DNA of 64,000 nt, taken from contig JAXRKN010000036.1 of NCBI GenBank assembly GCA_038502055.1, forward strand, positions 3,286,001 to 3,350,000. Reading direction: 5' to 3'. Positions within the stretch are counted from its first letter, which is position 1; the number at the start of each line of letters is the position of its first letter. The DNA comes from Tanytarsus gracilentus (lineage: Eukaryota; Arthropoda; Insecta; Diptera; Chironomidae). The translations under genes were made by a program, and so were the position numbers. The notes beneath the pieces are model-generated. The model was given only the letters and a program-made list of their open reading frames with translations, made no database searches and was not told where the DNA came from. This document shows positions 1 through 12,700 of the stretch, piece after piece.

Positions 1-2309
1 TCCGTGTAATCGGATCACTCTCAAATCTTCCTGAATTTTCCGAGACTTTCAATTGTCCGGCTGGTAAAATTTTAGATATCAAATTCAAATAACTTTTTAA
101 TAAATATTTTTTAAGGATCTCGAATGAATCCAACTGCAAAGTGCGAAGTGTGGTAAACTTACAAATTTTAGTCAAAGCGGACAAGTCTTCGCTATAATTT
201 AAAACTTTTTGAAAATGTCAATCGAAGAGCCTAAAAGCTGCATACAAAAATATTTTCTAACTTTAAGGTCATTGTAAAATGGATGTATAAAAGTTGTGAG
301 CTTTTTTTCCGGATATATTGAGTTTCCATATCATAAAATGAGATGAGATGCTTTCAAAAAAAACAAATTCGAAGATGTCAGCTGGATGATTGACATGCAA
401 ACCTAAAAGGATTTATGACTTTTTATATGAAAAAAAAGATGAAGAAAATGTGTAAAATGAGATTAATTGTATAATTTGTACTGTGATAAAAAAATGAATT
501 ATTTAAAAATGAAAATATAAATAAATTATAGTCCTTAAATGTGTATTAACAAAAAATAATTCTCTAATAATTTTTGTATTCTAAATTCGTTGAGAACTTT
601 TTTAAGAAAAAGCTCAAATAATTTTTATGTTGCGTCGGTAAAGCAGATCAAAGCTTTGCACACAAACTGACTTATCGACGTTCAAGTTTAATAAATTTTT
701 AATTCTCAATATTTTAAAAGTTTTTACTGAAAACATTTTCAAATCCTGAAAGCTTTTAAAAAATAAAAAACACAAGAATATTTTTTTCTTTTCTTTATTT
801 TCACTTTTCTCTTTTTTAATTTTTCGTATAAAAGGACACTTAACCAAAAATATCCTCTTCGAGTTACAGATTAAAGTACAAATAATTTCCACAACTAGTC
901 TCACACTTGGTAACAAATCATTTTGACGCCATGAGCGCGTGCTGAAAAAATTCTATGTCTCTCTCGCTTGAATGCACACGCATCAGACATCAAAGTGAAT
1001 TGTCATCGGAAGTCGAGAGCGTAAAATTATAAAATAATTTTCCTTTTTTGTTAAATTTAATGTTTTTCTATTTTTTTTCAACGGAAAGGTAAAATGGGAA
1101 GAAAGTTTGATTGTGTATGCTGTCAATTAATTGAATCGATTGCAGCATCATTTATCAAAAGAATATGTTTTATAACTATGACAATAACCTATGATCACTT
1201 ATACTTAACAATTACATTTTACGTTCGCGAAATTTTCTATTTTTTTTTGTTTGCAAATTTTGAATCTTACTTTCGAAAAAAGAAAAAATTTTCTCATTTA
1301 ATTTTCTACTGCGGTTGCACTTAAAAGTTATGTTCGTTTTCTACTTTTCGTCTTCCCTCGCTTATTTTTCTTCTTCTTCTTTCGTTAAAACAAACTCAAT
1401 ACATATTGATTATGGCATAAAAAGGGATTTTAAAAAATAATTTCATTCATTTTTTTGAATACACATTAGAGACGAGATTATAAAAATTGCTACAATAATT
1501 GGAGGATGATTGGATGTGACTTGATTTGCTATAAAATTAAAGTTGCTATAATTTAAAGAGAGTCAGCTCGGATTATAGCAAAATAACTTTTAAAGCAAAT
1601 TTTTATAGCAAATCAAATCACATCCCCATTAATTCCATCTCCCATTTTCTTGATTCATCGTATAAAAAATTACTACTTTTTCCGTTATCATATAGATTTT
1701 AAAATAAAGAGTGAAAGTAAATCTGAAAGTTCAAGATTTCGAAAAAAGTTTCGAAGCTATCAAACAGTCAGATTTCAAAGGTTAATTAACATAAAAAAAT
1801 TACAAGATAATGGTTTTATAAATAATTCAAAAAGAAATTAAATTTTGAGTGAATTTCTAAAATTAAATGCTAAACTTTTTTCTCAAAAGCAAAATGCTTT
1901 TCATTTTCAGTACCATAGAGAGAAAATTTTTGTCAAAAAATACCTTTTTATTTCAAAGGGACAAACTTTCCAGTCGAGACAAGATCGGCTTATAACTGCA
2001 ACTTTTCAATTTTACATTTAATTATGTTTTTTTTTATAAAAAGGGAGACTAGATGCAAAATCGATAAAATAATTTTTCATATTACAGGAGGGAACGAGAA
2101 ATTGTCCAAGGATTCTTTTCGGTCAAGTGGAATTACATAGGAAAGGATATAAATTAATTTTAATTAAATAAGTTATCTTTTTTAATTTATTGGCAGTTTT
2201 TACGTGAGTGCTCTAATGCGACGAGTGTGAAAGAGTTAATACAAAATAAATTTGATAATTATAGCACTCACAATAATTTCCAATCAATTATCATTCAATC
2301 ACTTAAACG
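1..2309. other. Non-coding 3' flank of Tnc
   Basis: AT-rich sequence with only short chance open frames and no convincing splice-linked coding sequence. The one structured item is the foldback repeat at 1501-1646. Confidence 0.6.
1501..1646. repeat. Foldback (hairpin) repeat downstream of Tnc
   Basis: The arms GGATGTGACTTGATTTGCTA (beginning at 1512) and its reverse complement (ending at 1625) match over 25 bp with one mismatch. Outer (GGAGG/CTCCC-like) and inner (TTGCTATAAT/ATTATAGCAA) segments also pair imperfectly. This resembles a short palindromic transposable element. No open frame is present. Confidence 0.6.
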
Positions 2310-2613
2310 CCCTCGCGGGGAATGAGTTTATTTTTTGATGATAAAATTTTACAATAAAAAAATCACAAAATTTTACCCTCAAAATACCTCGCAAAAGTTT
2401 TTTAATTGATTCTTTTTCAAAGAGAAGTTTAGAGAAAGAAATTTTCTAATAGCAAAAATTAATTTTTTTTATACAAAAACAGACAAAAAACAAATTTTTT
2501 GGATTTTCTCTTTTTTCTTACGATAAAGAAAAATGAAATTCCTAAAATTGTTTTTCTCTCTCAATTATTTGATTGCCCTCTCTATAATTTTTTTAATTTT
2601 CTACCTCTGCACT
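2310..2613 (-). other. Tnc: Tnc 3' UTR with poly(A) signal
   Basis: After the stop at 2614 the minus strand has an AT-rich stretch. The first good AATAAA on that strand is at 2332-2327, followed within 40 nt by a G-rich and then GT-containing segment. Cleavage near 2310 would give a 3' UTR of about 300 nt. The end is inferred, not shown. Confidence 0.5.
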
Positions 2614-5600
2614 TCATCTTCTCCTCTGCACGACCGACTCAAGCATTTGTTGGAGTAATGGAGAGGGACTACATGGTTTTGGATCGCATTTCATTTGTGC
2701 ATCACCGCCGCATACGCATCGCATGCATGGCCCACTCGACGTTGTCACCTCTTCGCCGACTGAATAGGCTTTGCCCTGAATTTGACAGCCGCTCTTTCGC
2801 GCTGCACCCTTATATGCGGTATGGAGGAAATGTGGCGGAAGGGTGGTGGTTGTTGTCGTTGTACTCGTCGTGACATTTAGAAGGGTCGCCATAGCAACAT
2901 GGCACTCATAGCGAGGACAACAGAAGCCGGAAATTGGCTCTTCGTGACATCCCTGAATTGGTGGCGGACAGGATTGTTGCAGGCAAATAATATCGCTGCG
3001 GAAGCAGAAACAGAAATCGCATGGATCGTCGCGTGGAATTTGTTGTGCTGAGACATAAAGTTTTCCGCCATATCGACAAGTGCCCGGTCCAAATTGTGCT
3101 GGATCTTCGTCTTCTTCTGTGTAGTCTTCATCGTAATTTGGATCTGTTGGTTGTGGATAACCTGAGCCGCCTGCATGGTGGCCTGGCTTAACTGTCGTGT
3201 ATGTCTCTTCAATTGGCTGTTGTGGCACTTGAGCGTCGTGATCGATTTGCTGTTGTTGCACATCTTCCTCGGGTTTATGTGTTGCTTGCACGTCAGATTC
3301 TTCAGATTTTTGCGTCGTTGATTGTTCTTCACTTGGAACGATATGATGAATTGTGGTTGTTTCGGGTACTTCTGGTTTTTCAGTTGAATCAACTTTTTCT
3401 TCCACTTTTTGTGTCGTCTGTTCGTCATCTTTTTCTTGTGAAGCAATTGTTGTTGGCAACTCTGGAGCATTTGTAACACCGAGCATTTGTTCATCTTCTG
3501 GAATTTGTACTTTACTATCAATTGACTCTGGTTTCGAAATGGTTGTGTGTTCTTCCTCATCAACTTTAATCGTTGTAACTTCTGACTTAGATGTCGTCTC
3601 TTCAGATGGCTTTTCTGATTCAACTGGCTTCTCTGTTGGCTGTTCTGATTCCACTGGTTTTTCGGTTTGTTCTTCTGATTTTTCTGTGGGCTGTTCTGAT
3701 TCCATTGGCTTCTCTGTTGGCTGTTCTGATTTTTCTGTGGGCTGTTCTGATTCCACTGGTTTTTCAGTCTGCTCTTCTGATTTTTCTGTGGGCTGTTCTG
3801 ATTCAATTGGCTTCTCTGTTGGCTGTTCTGATTCTACTGGTTTTTCAGTCTGCTCTTCTGATTTTTCTGTAGGTTGTTCTGATTCAATTGGCTTCTCTGT
3901 TGGCTGTTCTGATTCCACTGGTTTTTCAGTCTGATCTTCTGATTTTTCTGTGGACTGTTCTGATTCAATTGTCTTCTCTGTTGGCTGCTCTGATTTTTCT
4001 GTGGACTGTTCTGATTCAATTGGCTTCTCTGTTGGCTGTTCTGACTCAACTGGTTTTTCAGTTTGTTCTTCTGATTTTTCTGTGGGCTGTTCTGATTCAA
4101 TTGGCTTCTCTGTTGGTTGTTCTGATTTTTCTGTTGGCTGCTCTGATTCCACTGGTTTTTCAGTCTGATCTTCTGATTTTTCTGTGGACTGTTCTGATTC
4201 AATTGGCTTCTCTGTTGGCTGCTCTGATTTTTCTGTTTGCTGCTCTGACTCAACAGGTTTTTCTGTTGGCTGCTCTGATTCCACTGGTTTTTCAGTCTGA
4301 TCTTCTGATTTTTCTGTGGACTGTTCTGATTCAATTGGCTTCTCTGTTAGCTGTTCTGATTTTTCTGTTTGCTGCTCTGACTCAACTGGTTTTTCTGTTT
4401 GTTGCTCTGATTTTTCTGTAGGCTGTTCTGATTCAATTGGCTTCTCTGTTGGCTGTTCTGATTCAAGTGGCTTCTCTGTTGGCTGTTCAGATTTTTCAGT
4501 TTGTTGCTCGGACTCTACTGGTTTCTCGGTGGGCTGTTCCGATTCAATTGGTCTTTCTGTTTGTTCCTCTGATTTCTCTGTAGGCACGTCTGAAACTATT
4601 GGCTTCTCTGTGGGCTCTTCAGATTTTTCTGTTGGCTGTTCTGGCTGTACTTCGACTGGTTCCTCTGTCTTTTCATCATCAATAGGTGACTCAGTTTGTT
4701 CTTTTTCCAACGGCACCTCAGTCACTTGATCGTCAGAGGGAATTTCAGATTTTTTGTGAGTCGACTCTTCAATCATATGAACAATATGTTCAGTTGTTTC
4801 ATCTTGTACTTCGGACTTGACTGTTGTCTGTAGCTCATCAGGTTTTTCTTCTGATTTAATTGGAGATTCAGTTTCCACTCCTTGTGGCTCTTCAGATCTG
4901 GCAGTTGTTTCTGGCACCAAATGTTCAATTTTTTCTGTTGTTTGTTCTTCTTCCGTAGATTTTACCGTTACATCATCTTCTTTGTGTTCAACAGGAGTAT
5001 CAGTGACAATCTCAGGAGCATCAGTATGTGATTCATCGGGCTGTTCAATTGGTTTCTCTGTATCGACTGAATCGAGAGCAGGTGATTCGGTTTCATGTTC
5101 GACAGGTTGCACAATTGGTGATTCGGTTTCTTTTTCGATTGGCTGTTCAACAGGTGATTCTGTGTCGTGTTCAACTGGTTGCACAATTGGTGATTCTTTC
5201 TCAACTGATACCTGGATAGGTGATTCTGTTTCTTGCACAGAACTTTCTGTTTCACGTTCAGCTGGAGATTCAGTTTCCTTCTCAACTGGTTCTTGTGATG
5301 GAATTTCAGTCTCGTGTTCAATAGGCTGCTTGCTTGTTGTTTGATCTTCATGCTCAACTGATTTGACTGTAGTTGCCGGCTCATCAACATGTGGCTCTTG
5401 TGTCTCAGGTTCAATTTCAGATTTGACTGTAGTTGGATGATCTTCGATTGCCGGCGACTCAGTTTCAACAGGTGTTTCTGTTTCTTCATCGATGCTTTCC
5501 GGTTCAAGAATTGATTTAATTGTTGGTCTCTCTTCCACAGAAGCTTCGGTTTGTTCTTGATCAATTTCAACAGATTTGGATGTTGTGGCATGGATTGGTT

Positions 5601-8600
5601 CTTCAACTTCAGGAGCTTCGGTTTTTGATGGTTCTTCTGGTTTTGGAACTGGAGAAGTCGTTGGTTCAGTTGCTTCTGGGGTTTCAATTGGCAATTCAGT
5701 TTGTGGAGTTTCTTCGTCATCTGGAATTTGAACAGGTGATTCGGTTTGTGGCTGATCGACATCTTCAGGAGTGTGCACTGGTGATTCAGTAACCTTTTCA
5801 CTTTCTTTGAGTGTTGTTTGTTCTTCTGGAACTTCATCAGATTTACCAGTTGTTTGAGGTTCTTCAACTGATGCTTCGGTTACTCTTTCTTGTGGAATTT
5901 CGGCCTTGACTGTTGTCGAGTCTTCATCATCAGGTTGTGAAACTGGTTTACTTGGCTTACGTTTGCATTGATCTCCCTGGCAAGCTACAATTGGTTGTTC
6001 TGTTACCTCTTCTTCTGATTTTTCTGTTGGTTGTTCAGACTCAATTGGTTTCTCTGTTGATTGTGGCTCACTTTCGACTGGATGCTCGGGAGCAATTGTA
6101 GTTAATACTTCTTCTGGCTCGATAGATTTAACTGTTGTTGCTGGTTCTTCTGGCTCGATAGATTTAACCGTTGTTGCTGGTTCATCATGTTCTTGCGGCA
6201 CTTCAATCTCTTCTGGCTCTTCAATTTCAGATTTTGCTGTTGTTTCTTGTGGAATTTCTGCTTCCTGCACGTGTGTATGTGCTGTCGTTTCTTCTTCAGA
6301 TATAGATTTTAAAGTTGTTTCAACAGGCTCTTCATGATGTGGTTTTTCAGTGGGTTGTTCAGCTGACACTTTTACAGTGGTCTCTTCGCTTTCGCCAACT
6401 CTTTCATCTAAATCAACTGGTGAATCGGTATTTTCTTCATCCTCGGGTTTCATGTGAGAATCAGCTTCCGGTGGAGAGATGGTTGTCATGTCGATTTCAA
6501 TAACTTCTTTAATGGCTTCAGTTGTCGTAGGTGCATGCTCTATTGGGCTGTCAGTTTGGTCATCAACCTTTGGCTTATGAGTTTCAATTTCAGGATGTTG
6601 TGGTGCTGATGTTGTTTCTTTTTCATCGACGGTCTCTTCAGAGCTATCAGAAATATTTTTCTGAGTAGTTTCTTCTGATTTTTCAGGTTCTTCTGTGCTT
6701 TCTGAACTATCTGGTTTCATTGGAAGTCTAAGGATTGGTTTAAATGTTGATTTTTCATCAAAATCAATTTCATTTTCTTCAGTCATGTCAACCTTTGATG
6801 TTGGAACTTCAGTTGTAATTTCTTTCACCACAGCTGGGTATTCAGAGGATGTTACTTCCTCAACTACAGCCACCTCTTCTTTTGGTGCAACAGTTGTGTC
6901 TTGATCATCTTCATCAACGCATGAACTCTGGCATCGAACGATACTGTTGAAGCATACACATGCATTAAGACATTCTTCATCGGCAGTTGGCACTCGAGCA
7001 TTATTTTTGTATGTTTTGCCATTAAAGAAGCAGTCACCTTCGCCGGGAATACCTTGTGGGAAAAGATCTTCATCCTCATCATCAGGTCTGTGCGTTGTTA
7101 AATCACTTTCAGGTCGAGCAGTTGTTGGAGGTAGATAAGTGGCTGGTTCGGTCACTGGAACTGGTCTATCTGTTGCTTTTTCTGGAATAATTGTATTCAT
7201 ATCAATGTCATCTACATCTTGGCTAACAGTTGATTCATCTTCACTTGGAATTGATCTATCAGTAGTGACTTGTTCGTGTTCGACTTCTTGCTCAGAGCTA
7301 ATTGTTGTTTGTTCTTCTTTAGGTTGAGCACCCTTGGTTGTTTCATCCATAACGTGAGAGTCAGATTCAATTGGTTTTTGCGACATTGTAATCGACTCAG
7401 GAACATCGTCTTCCTCTGGCATTACTGGGAGTTCAGTGACAATTTCTTTTGTTGGCACTTCTCCGTAGTCGGTTTGTTTCTTTGTAGTCTTTTCAATGGC
7501 TTCCTCAGTTGTAATTGGTTCTTCTGGTTCAACTTTTTCAGTTGAATGTTCTGATTCTACAACCTTTGGTTGACTAGTGGTTTGTACTTCAGCTTCTTCT
7601 GGAACAATTGAAGCTCTTAAAGTGGTTTTCTCTTCTTGTAAAGGTGTTTCTGAGGCAATTGTTGTGACTGTTACTTCAATCTCGTCGGCATGTGGAGTTT
7701 CAGTTTGTTCGGGGATTAAATCAACTTTAGGTTGTTTAGTTTGGAGCTCAATTGGAGATTCAGTTGGTTGTTCACCTGATGATTCATCTTCTTCATCGAG
7801 TCTTGTTTTCAGTGTAGTTTCCGGAAGTTCCTCTTCTGGTGAAATGTCATGTTCAACTTCTTCTGAGTCGATAGCCTTTGGAGTATGTGGAGTGGTTTGT
7901 TCCGATTCTGATTTAACTGTTGTAACATCTTCACTTTGTTCAACTGGAGACTCGGTTTTCTTTTCAATTGGTTCGATTGATGGAACATCTGTTTTTTGTT
8001 CAATCGGGGATTCAGTTTCTGCTTGATGGTCAATTGGCGACTCTGTATCGGCTGGGTGATCGAGTGGAGATTCAGTCTTATCAGATTGAACAATTGGCGA
8101 TTCAGTCTCTTCTGGATGATCGATAGGAGATTCAGTCTCAGCAGGTTGTTCAATTGGCGATTCTGTCTTATCAGATTGATCAATTGGTGATTCTGTCTCG
8201 GCTGGGAGGTCGATTGGAGATTCAGTCTCAGTAGGTTGTTCAATTGGTGCTTCTGTTTCTACTGCATGATCGAAAGGAGATTCTGTATCAGCTGGTTGTT
8301 CAATTGGAGATTCTGTATCAGCTGGAAGTGCAATTGGAGCTTCTGTTTCTACTGAATGATCGATAGGTGATTCTGTATCAGCTGGTTGTTCAATTGGAGA
8401 TTCTGTATCTGCTGGTTGTTCAATTGGAGATTCAGTTTTTGCTGGATGTTCGACAGGTGACTCTGTCTCAACCGATTTGTCAACTGGTGATTCTGTCTGT
8501 TCAATTGGAGCATCTGTTTGTGGTTCAATTGGTTGTTCAACAGGGGATTCTGTTTCAGTTTGTTCTGGCTTGCTTGTGGCTATTTCATCAACATGTGGCT

Positions 8601-9731
8601 CTTCTAATTCGTCAGATTTAACAGTGGTGACTGGTTCGTCGACATCTGGCTCTTGAGTTTCATGTTCAACCGCAGATTTGGATGTTGTTACTTCTTCATC
8701 ACGTGTTGGAGGTTCGGTGGCAATTGGAGTTTCATCTTCTCCACTACTTTCTGGGGCAAGAATTGACTTAACTGTAGGCTCATCCTCAATTGGAGATTCT
8801 GTTTGTTTTTCTTCAGATTCAATAGATTTTTGTGTTGTGACTAGATCATCAGACTCGGGTTGTTGTGGAATGTTCACTGGCTGCTCAATAATATCAATTG
8901 ATGCCTCTGTATGTGATGGCTCTTCTGAGGTATCAAGTGGTGCTTCTGTATGTGTTGGCTCTTCTGAGATGTCAATTGGTGCCTCTGTATGATCAGATTC
9001 AACTGATGATTCAGTAACAACTTCTTTGTGGGTCGTGTGGTCTACTGGCGCTTCTGTTTGTTCGTCACTAACATCAGTATCGACTCTATCAATGAGATCA
9101 CTATGAACTGTTGTGTGAGGTTCTTCAATTGGCTGTTCAGTCTCGGTTTTTGTTGCTGGCGTTGTAGGTACATCGTGTTCTTCTTCTGAAGATGCATCTT
9201 CTGGTTTATGTGTTTCTTTAGCGACAGCCTCTGTGGTTGTGAAGTGATGAACATACATTTCTTCACTCGAATCTTCCTCAGATGATTTATCAGCCTTTTC
9301 AACCTTTGGTTTATAAGTTGAGCTTCCTTGTGGTTTCTTAACGCCTTTAATGACGGGCACTTTTTCATGTGGCACAACATGTTGTTGAAGATCCTCCTCT
9401 TCCGGTGCAATAGTGACTGTCTCATCATCACAAATAAAGGTGTCGGAACAGCATTGACCTTCCTTAGGTGGAACTGCCTTACAACTTTTACTCTCTTGTC
9501 CATGAGGTTTACCACACTCTGGAATTGCACACACAATATCGCCTTTCATACAATAACAATGTTTGCACGGGTCATCTGTTTCGACAATATTTCCATCAGC
9601 AAACACATTTCCATTATATTCGCACTGTGCGCTGTCATCCCTCGTTTTCGGTGTCGTTAACACAAATCCTTCAGTCGGCTTAACTGTCGTCGAATGGTCT
9701 TCCAATTCAAGCGGAGATTCACCATCGTGAT
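2614..9731 (-). CDS. Tnc: Tnc coding exon 5: VWC3, both acidic mucin-like regions, VWC4-6, stop
   Basis: A single 7118-nt exon. The acceptor reads TTTTATTTAG just before 9731; the stop TGA is at 2616-2614. It starts with two bases of a split codon (GAT, Asp196), so the real reading begins HDGESPLELEDH, upstream of any internal start. It encodes VWC3 (Cys232 to Cys296), an acidic region with a 17-copy decapeptide array, a half VWC with the CxxCxC core but no CC subdomain (codons near 7032-6925), a second acidic region with a dense TEK/ESEQ array, a full VWC (codons near 3078-2902), a threonine run, and a last half VWC. Residues are dominated by E, T, P, S, V and K. These regions should be extended and partly O-glycosylated, but they are much more acidic than a classical mucin. 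Long antisense frames over this exon are by-products of the repeats. Confidence 0.93.
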
Positions 9732-12700
9732 CTAAATAAAATAAAATGTCATGAGTTTAAATTTTTTATTGCTTGCTACAATCATTTACCGCATGAGTAT
9801 CGAACGGGACAACAGACTCCTTTGTGATAAATTGGTTGACATCCATCGATATGTAGCGTACATTCTTGCATCACACACGCCGTCTTGTTTCGTATGCAGT
9901 AACACACCTCGCACGGTTTGTTTGCATTTGAGGGTACTTGAACACCTTCCGCATAATATTTATCGCCAATCGAACATCCATAGCTGTCTGGAATTGCCAA
10001 GTCTGTTGACGGTGATGGAGTGCTTCCATCTACAAGCTCAACTGGCACTATAAAATTTATTTTAATATGTAATTATGATTTAATTAATTTTGTCTCGTTC
10101 TCCTCACCTTCAGGGCATGTGATAACAGGACAACATTGATCCTCTCGCTTCTCAACGATACAGTCTTGTCCAATTGGCTTCGTGAATGGACATACACGCA
10201 GGTAGCACATAAGCATACGATTATGGCAAGTACAATTTAGACATGGCTCGTTTGTGATTATTCGGTCACCTTCGCCATAGTGATGATAATTGTAATAGCA
10301 TCCACTCTCTAAAAAATACAAAAATTTTATAAACTAATTTTAAAGAAAAGAAAACTTTTCACTCACCATCATCATAAACCTCTAAGGCGGTTTGTTCTTC
10401 GAAAACGGGTGCTGCAATGGAGAAAAAAATTGTAATTAATAAAAAAATTTATATTCTACGAACGAGCAAAAAATAGCACAAAATGAATCGTTGGACAAAA
10501 TATTTTCATGAAACTTTCATAACAATCTCGATTCATCATCGTTCACTGTCAGAATTTCCATGAAATCCATTCTGATCGAAAATTTTGCTACATCAGCTGT
10601 TGAGTGCGTTAAAATTAAATTTTCAAATCAACTTTAATGTTATTGAGCTCTGAAAAAAATCCATGTTCTCAATCTAAATTAATTGGACGATATAAAAGCA
10701 TTCACATTTGTTGTCGATTGCTTATTGATTATGCAAATTCAATTTGTGGCGATGTAACAGATGCCGTGGCATTAAAATGAAAAAGCTTTGAGATCGAGAT
10801 TTACGAAAAAATGATTTTGAGGTTGACAAAATTTTCTTTTGACTGCCAAAAATAACCTCAATGAATTTTTTTAAACGCTTCATAAAGATTAAATTTTATT
10901 TTGATATAAAAAATTTACGTCAAGCTTTAAAATTCATCTTCACTTCTTTCACCTCGAAATTTCACCCTCAACGTGCTTTTATTTAGAGATCAAATTTAAA
11001 CTCACAGTGCTAAACATTTTCATTTTATGGCCCCTCAATGGAGTAAGCCAATGAAAAGCAAAAAGCTGTTTTATTGCCAAGCTTTGCAATTGTATCAAGC
11101 ACGCTCGATTTAAGCTCAAATCCCTCAAACAGTAAAGAATGAATTTAAAAGAAGCTAAAATGATTTTTCTTTTCCATTTCTCTGACCTCGAATGAATGCG
11201 AGAGAAAAGTCTTCGAGGCATTTTCAATTTAAGATTCTGACAGAATTTTTTGACAATAAATTTCCATAAATGGTGGCAAAAGAGCGTAAAGCAAATTTCA
11301 CGTTTTTGATCGAGTGCAATAAATTTTCCCGCGAAAAGTTTAATTGGAAAAGTTTTGTCTTTGTGATGTGAAATGTTAAAATTTTCACGTATGAAATTTA
11401 TAGAAATTTTATGGAAAGAAGTTTTCATCAAGTTTTATCAGATTGAAGTGAAATCCTAAGGGGAAATGTGAGCTTGATTTCGGAAATTTATGTTCGAAAA
11501 ACCGTTAAGAAAAAAATAAAATAAAATTTTTTAAATTCTTAATTAAAAGTTTTGAAGGAAATTTTTAAATTTTCTAATATTATTTAAATTTATTATTAAC
11601 GGTTTTTTTTAAAAGGAACTCATTAAATAATTTCTGATAATTTTGTGTGTTAACCGATTCCAACATAACTCTCCACAGTTCTCACTTATATAAAAACGTT
11701 CTCTTGGGTTCGTTATTCGCAACTCTAAGGACTTCACGCAAATACGCACAATTAAAACGCTGTATTGCTCGTTTGTCAGATCTTCTCTTGAATATGCTAG
11801 CAATGTTTGGGCTCCGACTTACATATCCCACATTGCCCAACTGGAACGGGTACAGCACAAGTTCCTTCGATTTTTGGCGAGGAAATTTCATAATGATTTT
11901 AACAGACACATAGATTATGCACACTACGAGAGTCTATTCAGTCTTCAACCTCTCGAGTTGCGTCGAATAATTTCGGATGTGAAATTTACAATCAGATCTT
12001 TTAATGGTTCGGTTGATAGCACTACTTTTATGCATCTATTCAACTTCGCAGTGCCTGCCAGACATACTCGACAGCAGGTGGCATTTAAAATTTCAAATCG
12101 TTGCACCTCTATCGATCGTTTGATGTCCAATTTCAATGATTATCTCAACGACGTAGACGCATTAACTACAAAAATGAGTTTAAATGGCATCATCGAGTCC
12201 ATTATTGACACTTATCACGGCAACGTTTTATCGACTTAGCGCTTTTTTTTTTACAACTCATAATAATGCTCAATCTAATTAATTCTAGTTCTCAGTTAGA
12301 CGACGTTTAACATTTATTGTTAAGTTCTCATCGATTCATCGTTACATTTTTCCGCTTTTATCTGTTCAAAAGTTCTTAATCGTTGCAGTTCATTATCATT
12401 TCCTCATTATCGTTTTGACTGTTTCGTGCACCACTTGATTGCACGCGAAATTGACTAAATAAATAAATAAATAAATAAAAAAAATTTAATTACAATTTCA
12501 CAGTTCTAGCGGTCAAAACAATTGCTTTAAAAAGTCTTACCGTAATTAAAAGTAATTAAAAAGAGTCCATAAAACGACTTGAAAGAATCATTCTCGAGTG
12601 CGTTTATTACGCATAGTAAAAAAAGTATGAGAGATAAAGCGCGCACAGCAAGATACATAATGTCTCGAGATTAGAATCTAACTGTACCAACTCTGCTACT

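Noticed and set aside
2877..3806. 309-residue minus-strand frame rich in Asn, Gln and Lys
   Set aside because: A second-frame reading of the same Tnc repeats, without domains or an independent start.
3353..4729. Long plus-strand open frames rich in Cys, Ser, Asp, Phe (such as GFSVGCSD repeats)
   Set aside because: They are antisense shadows of the Tnc repeat array. The minus strand has the domain structure, splice fit and signal peptide.
11674..12510. Repeated CACAGTTCT near both sides of the non-LTR element as a target-site duplication
   Set aside because: The left copy falls inside sequence that still resembles the reverse transcriptase, and the right copy is about 20 bp beyond the tail.
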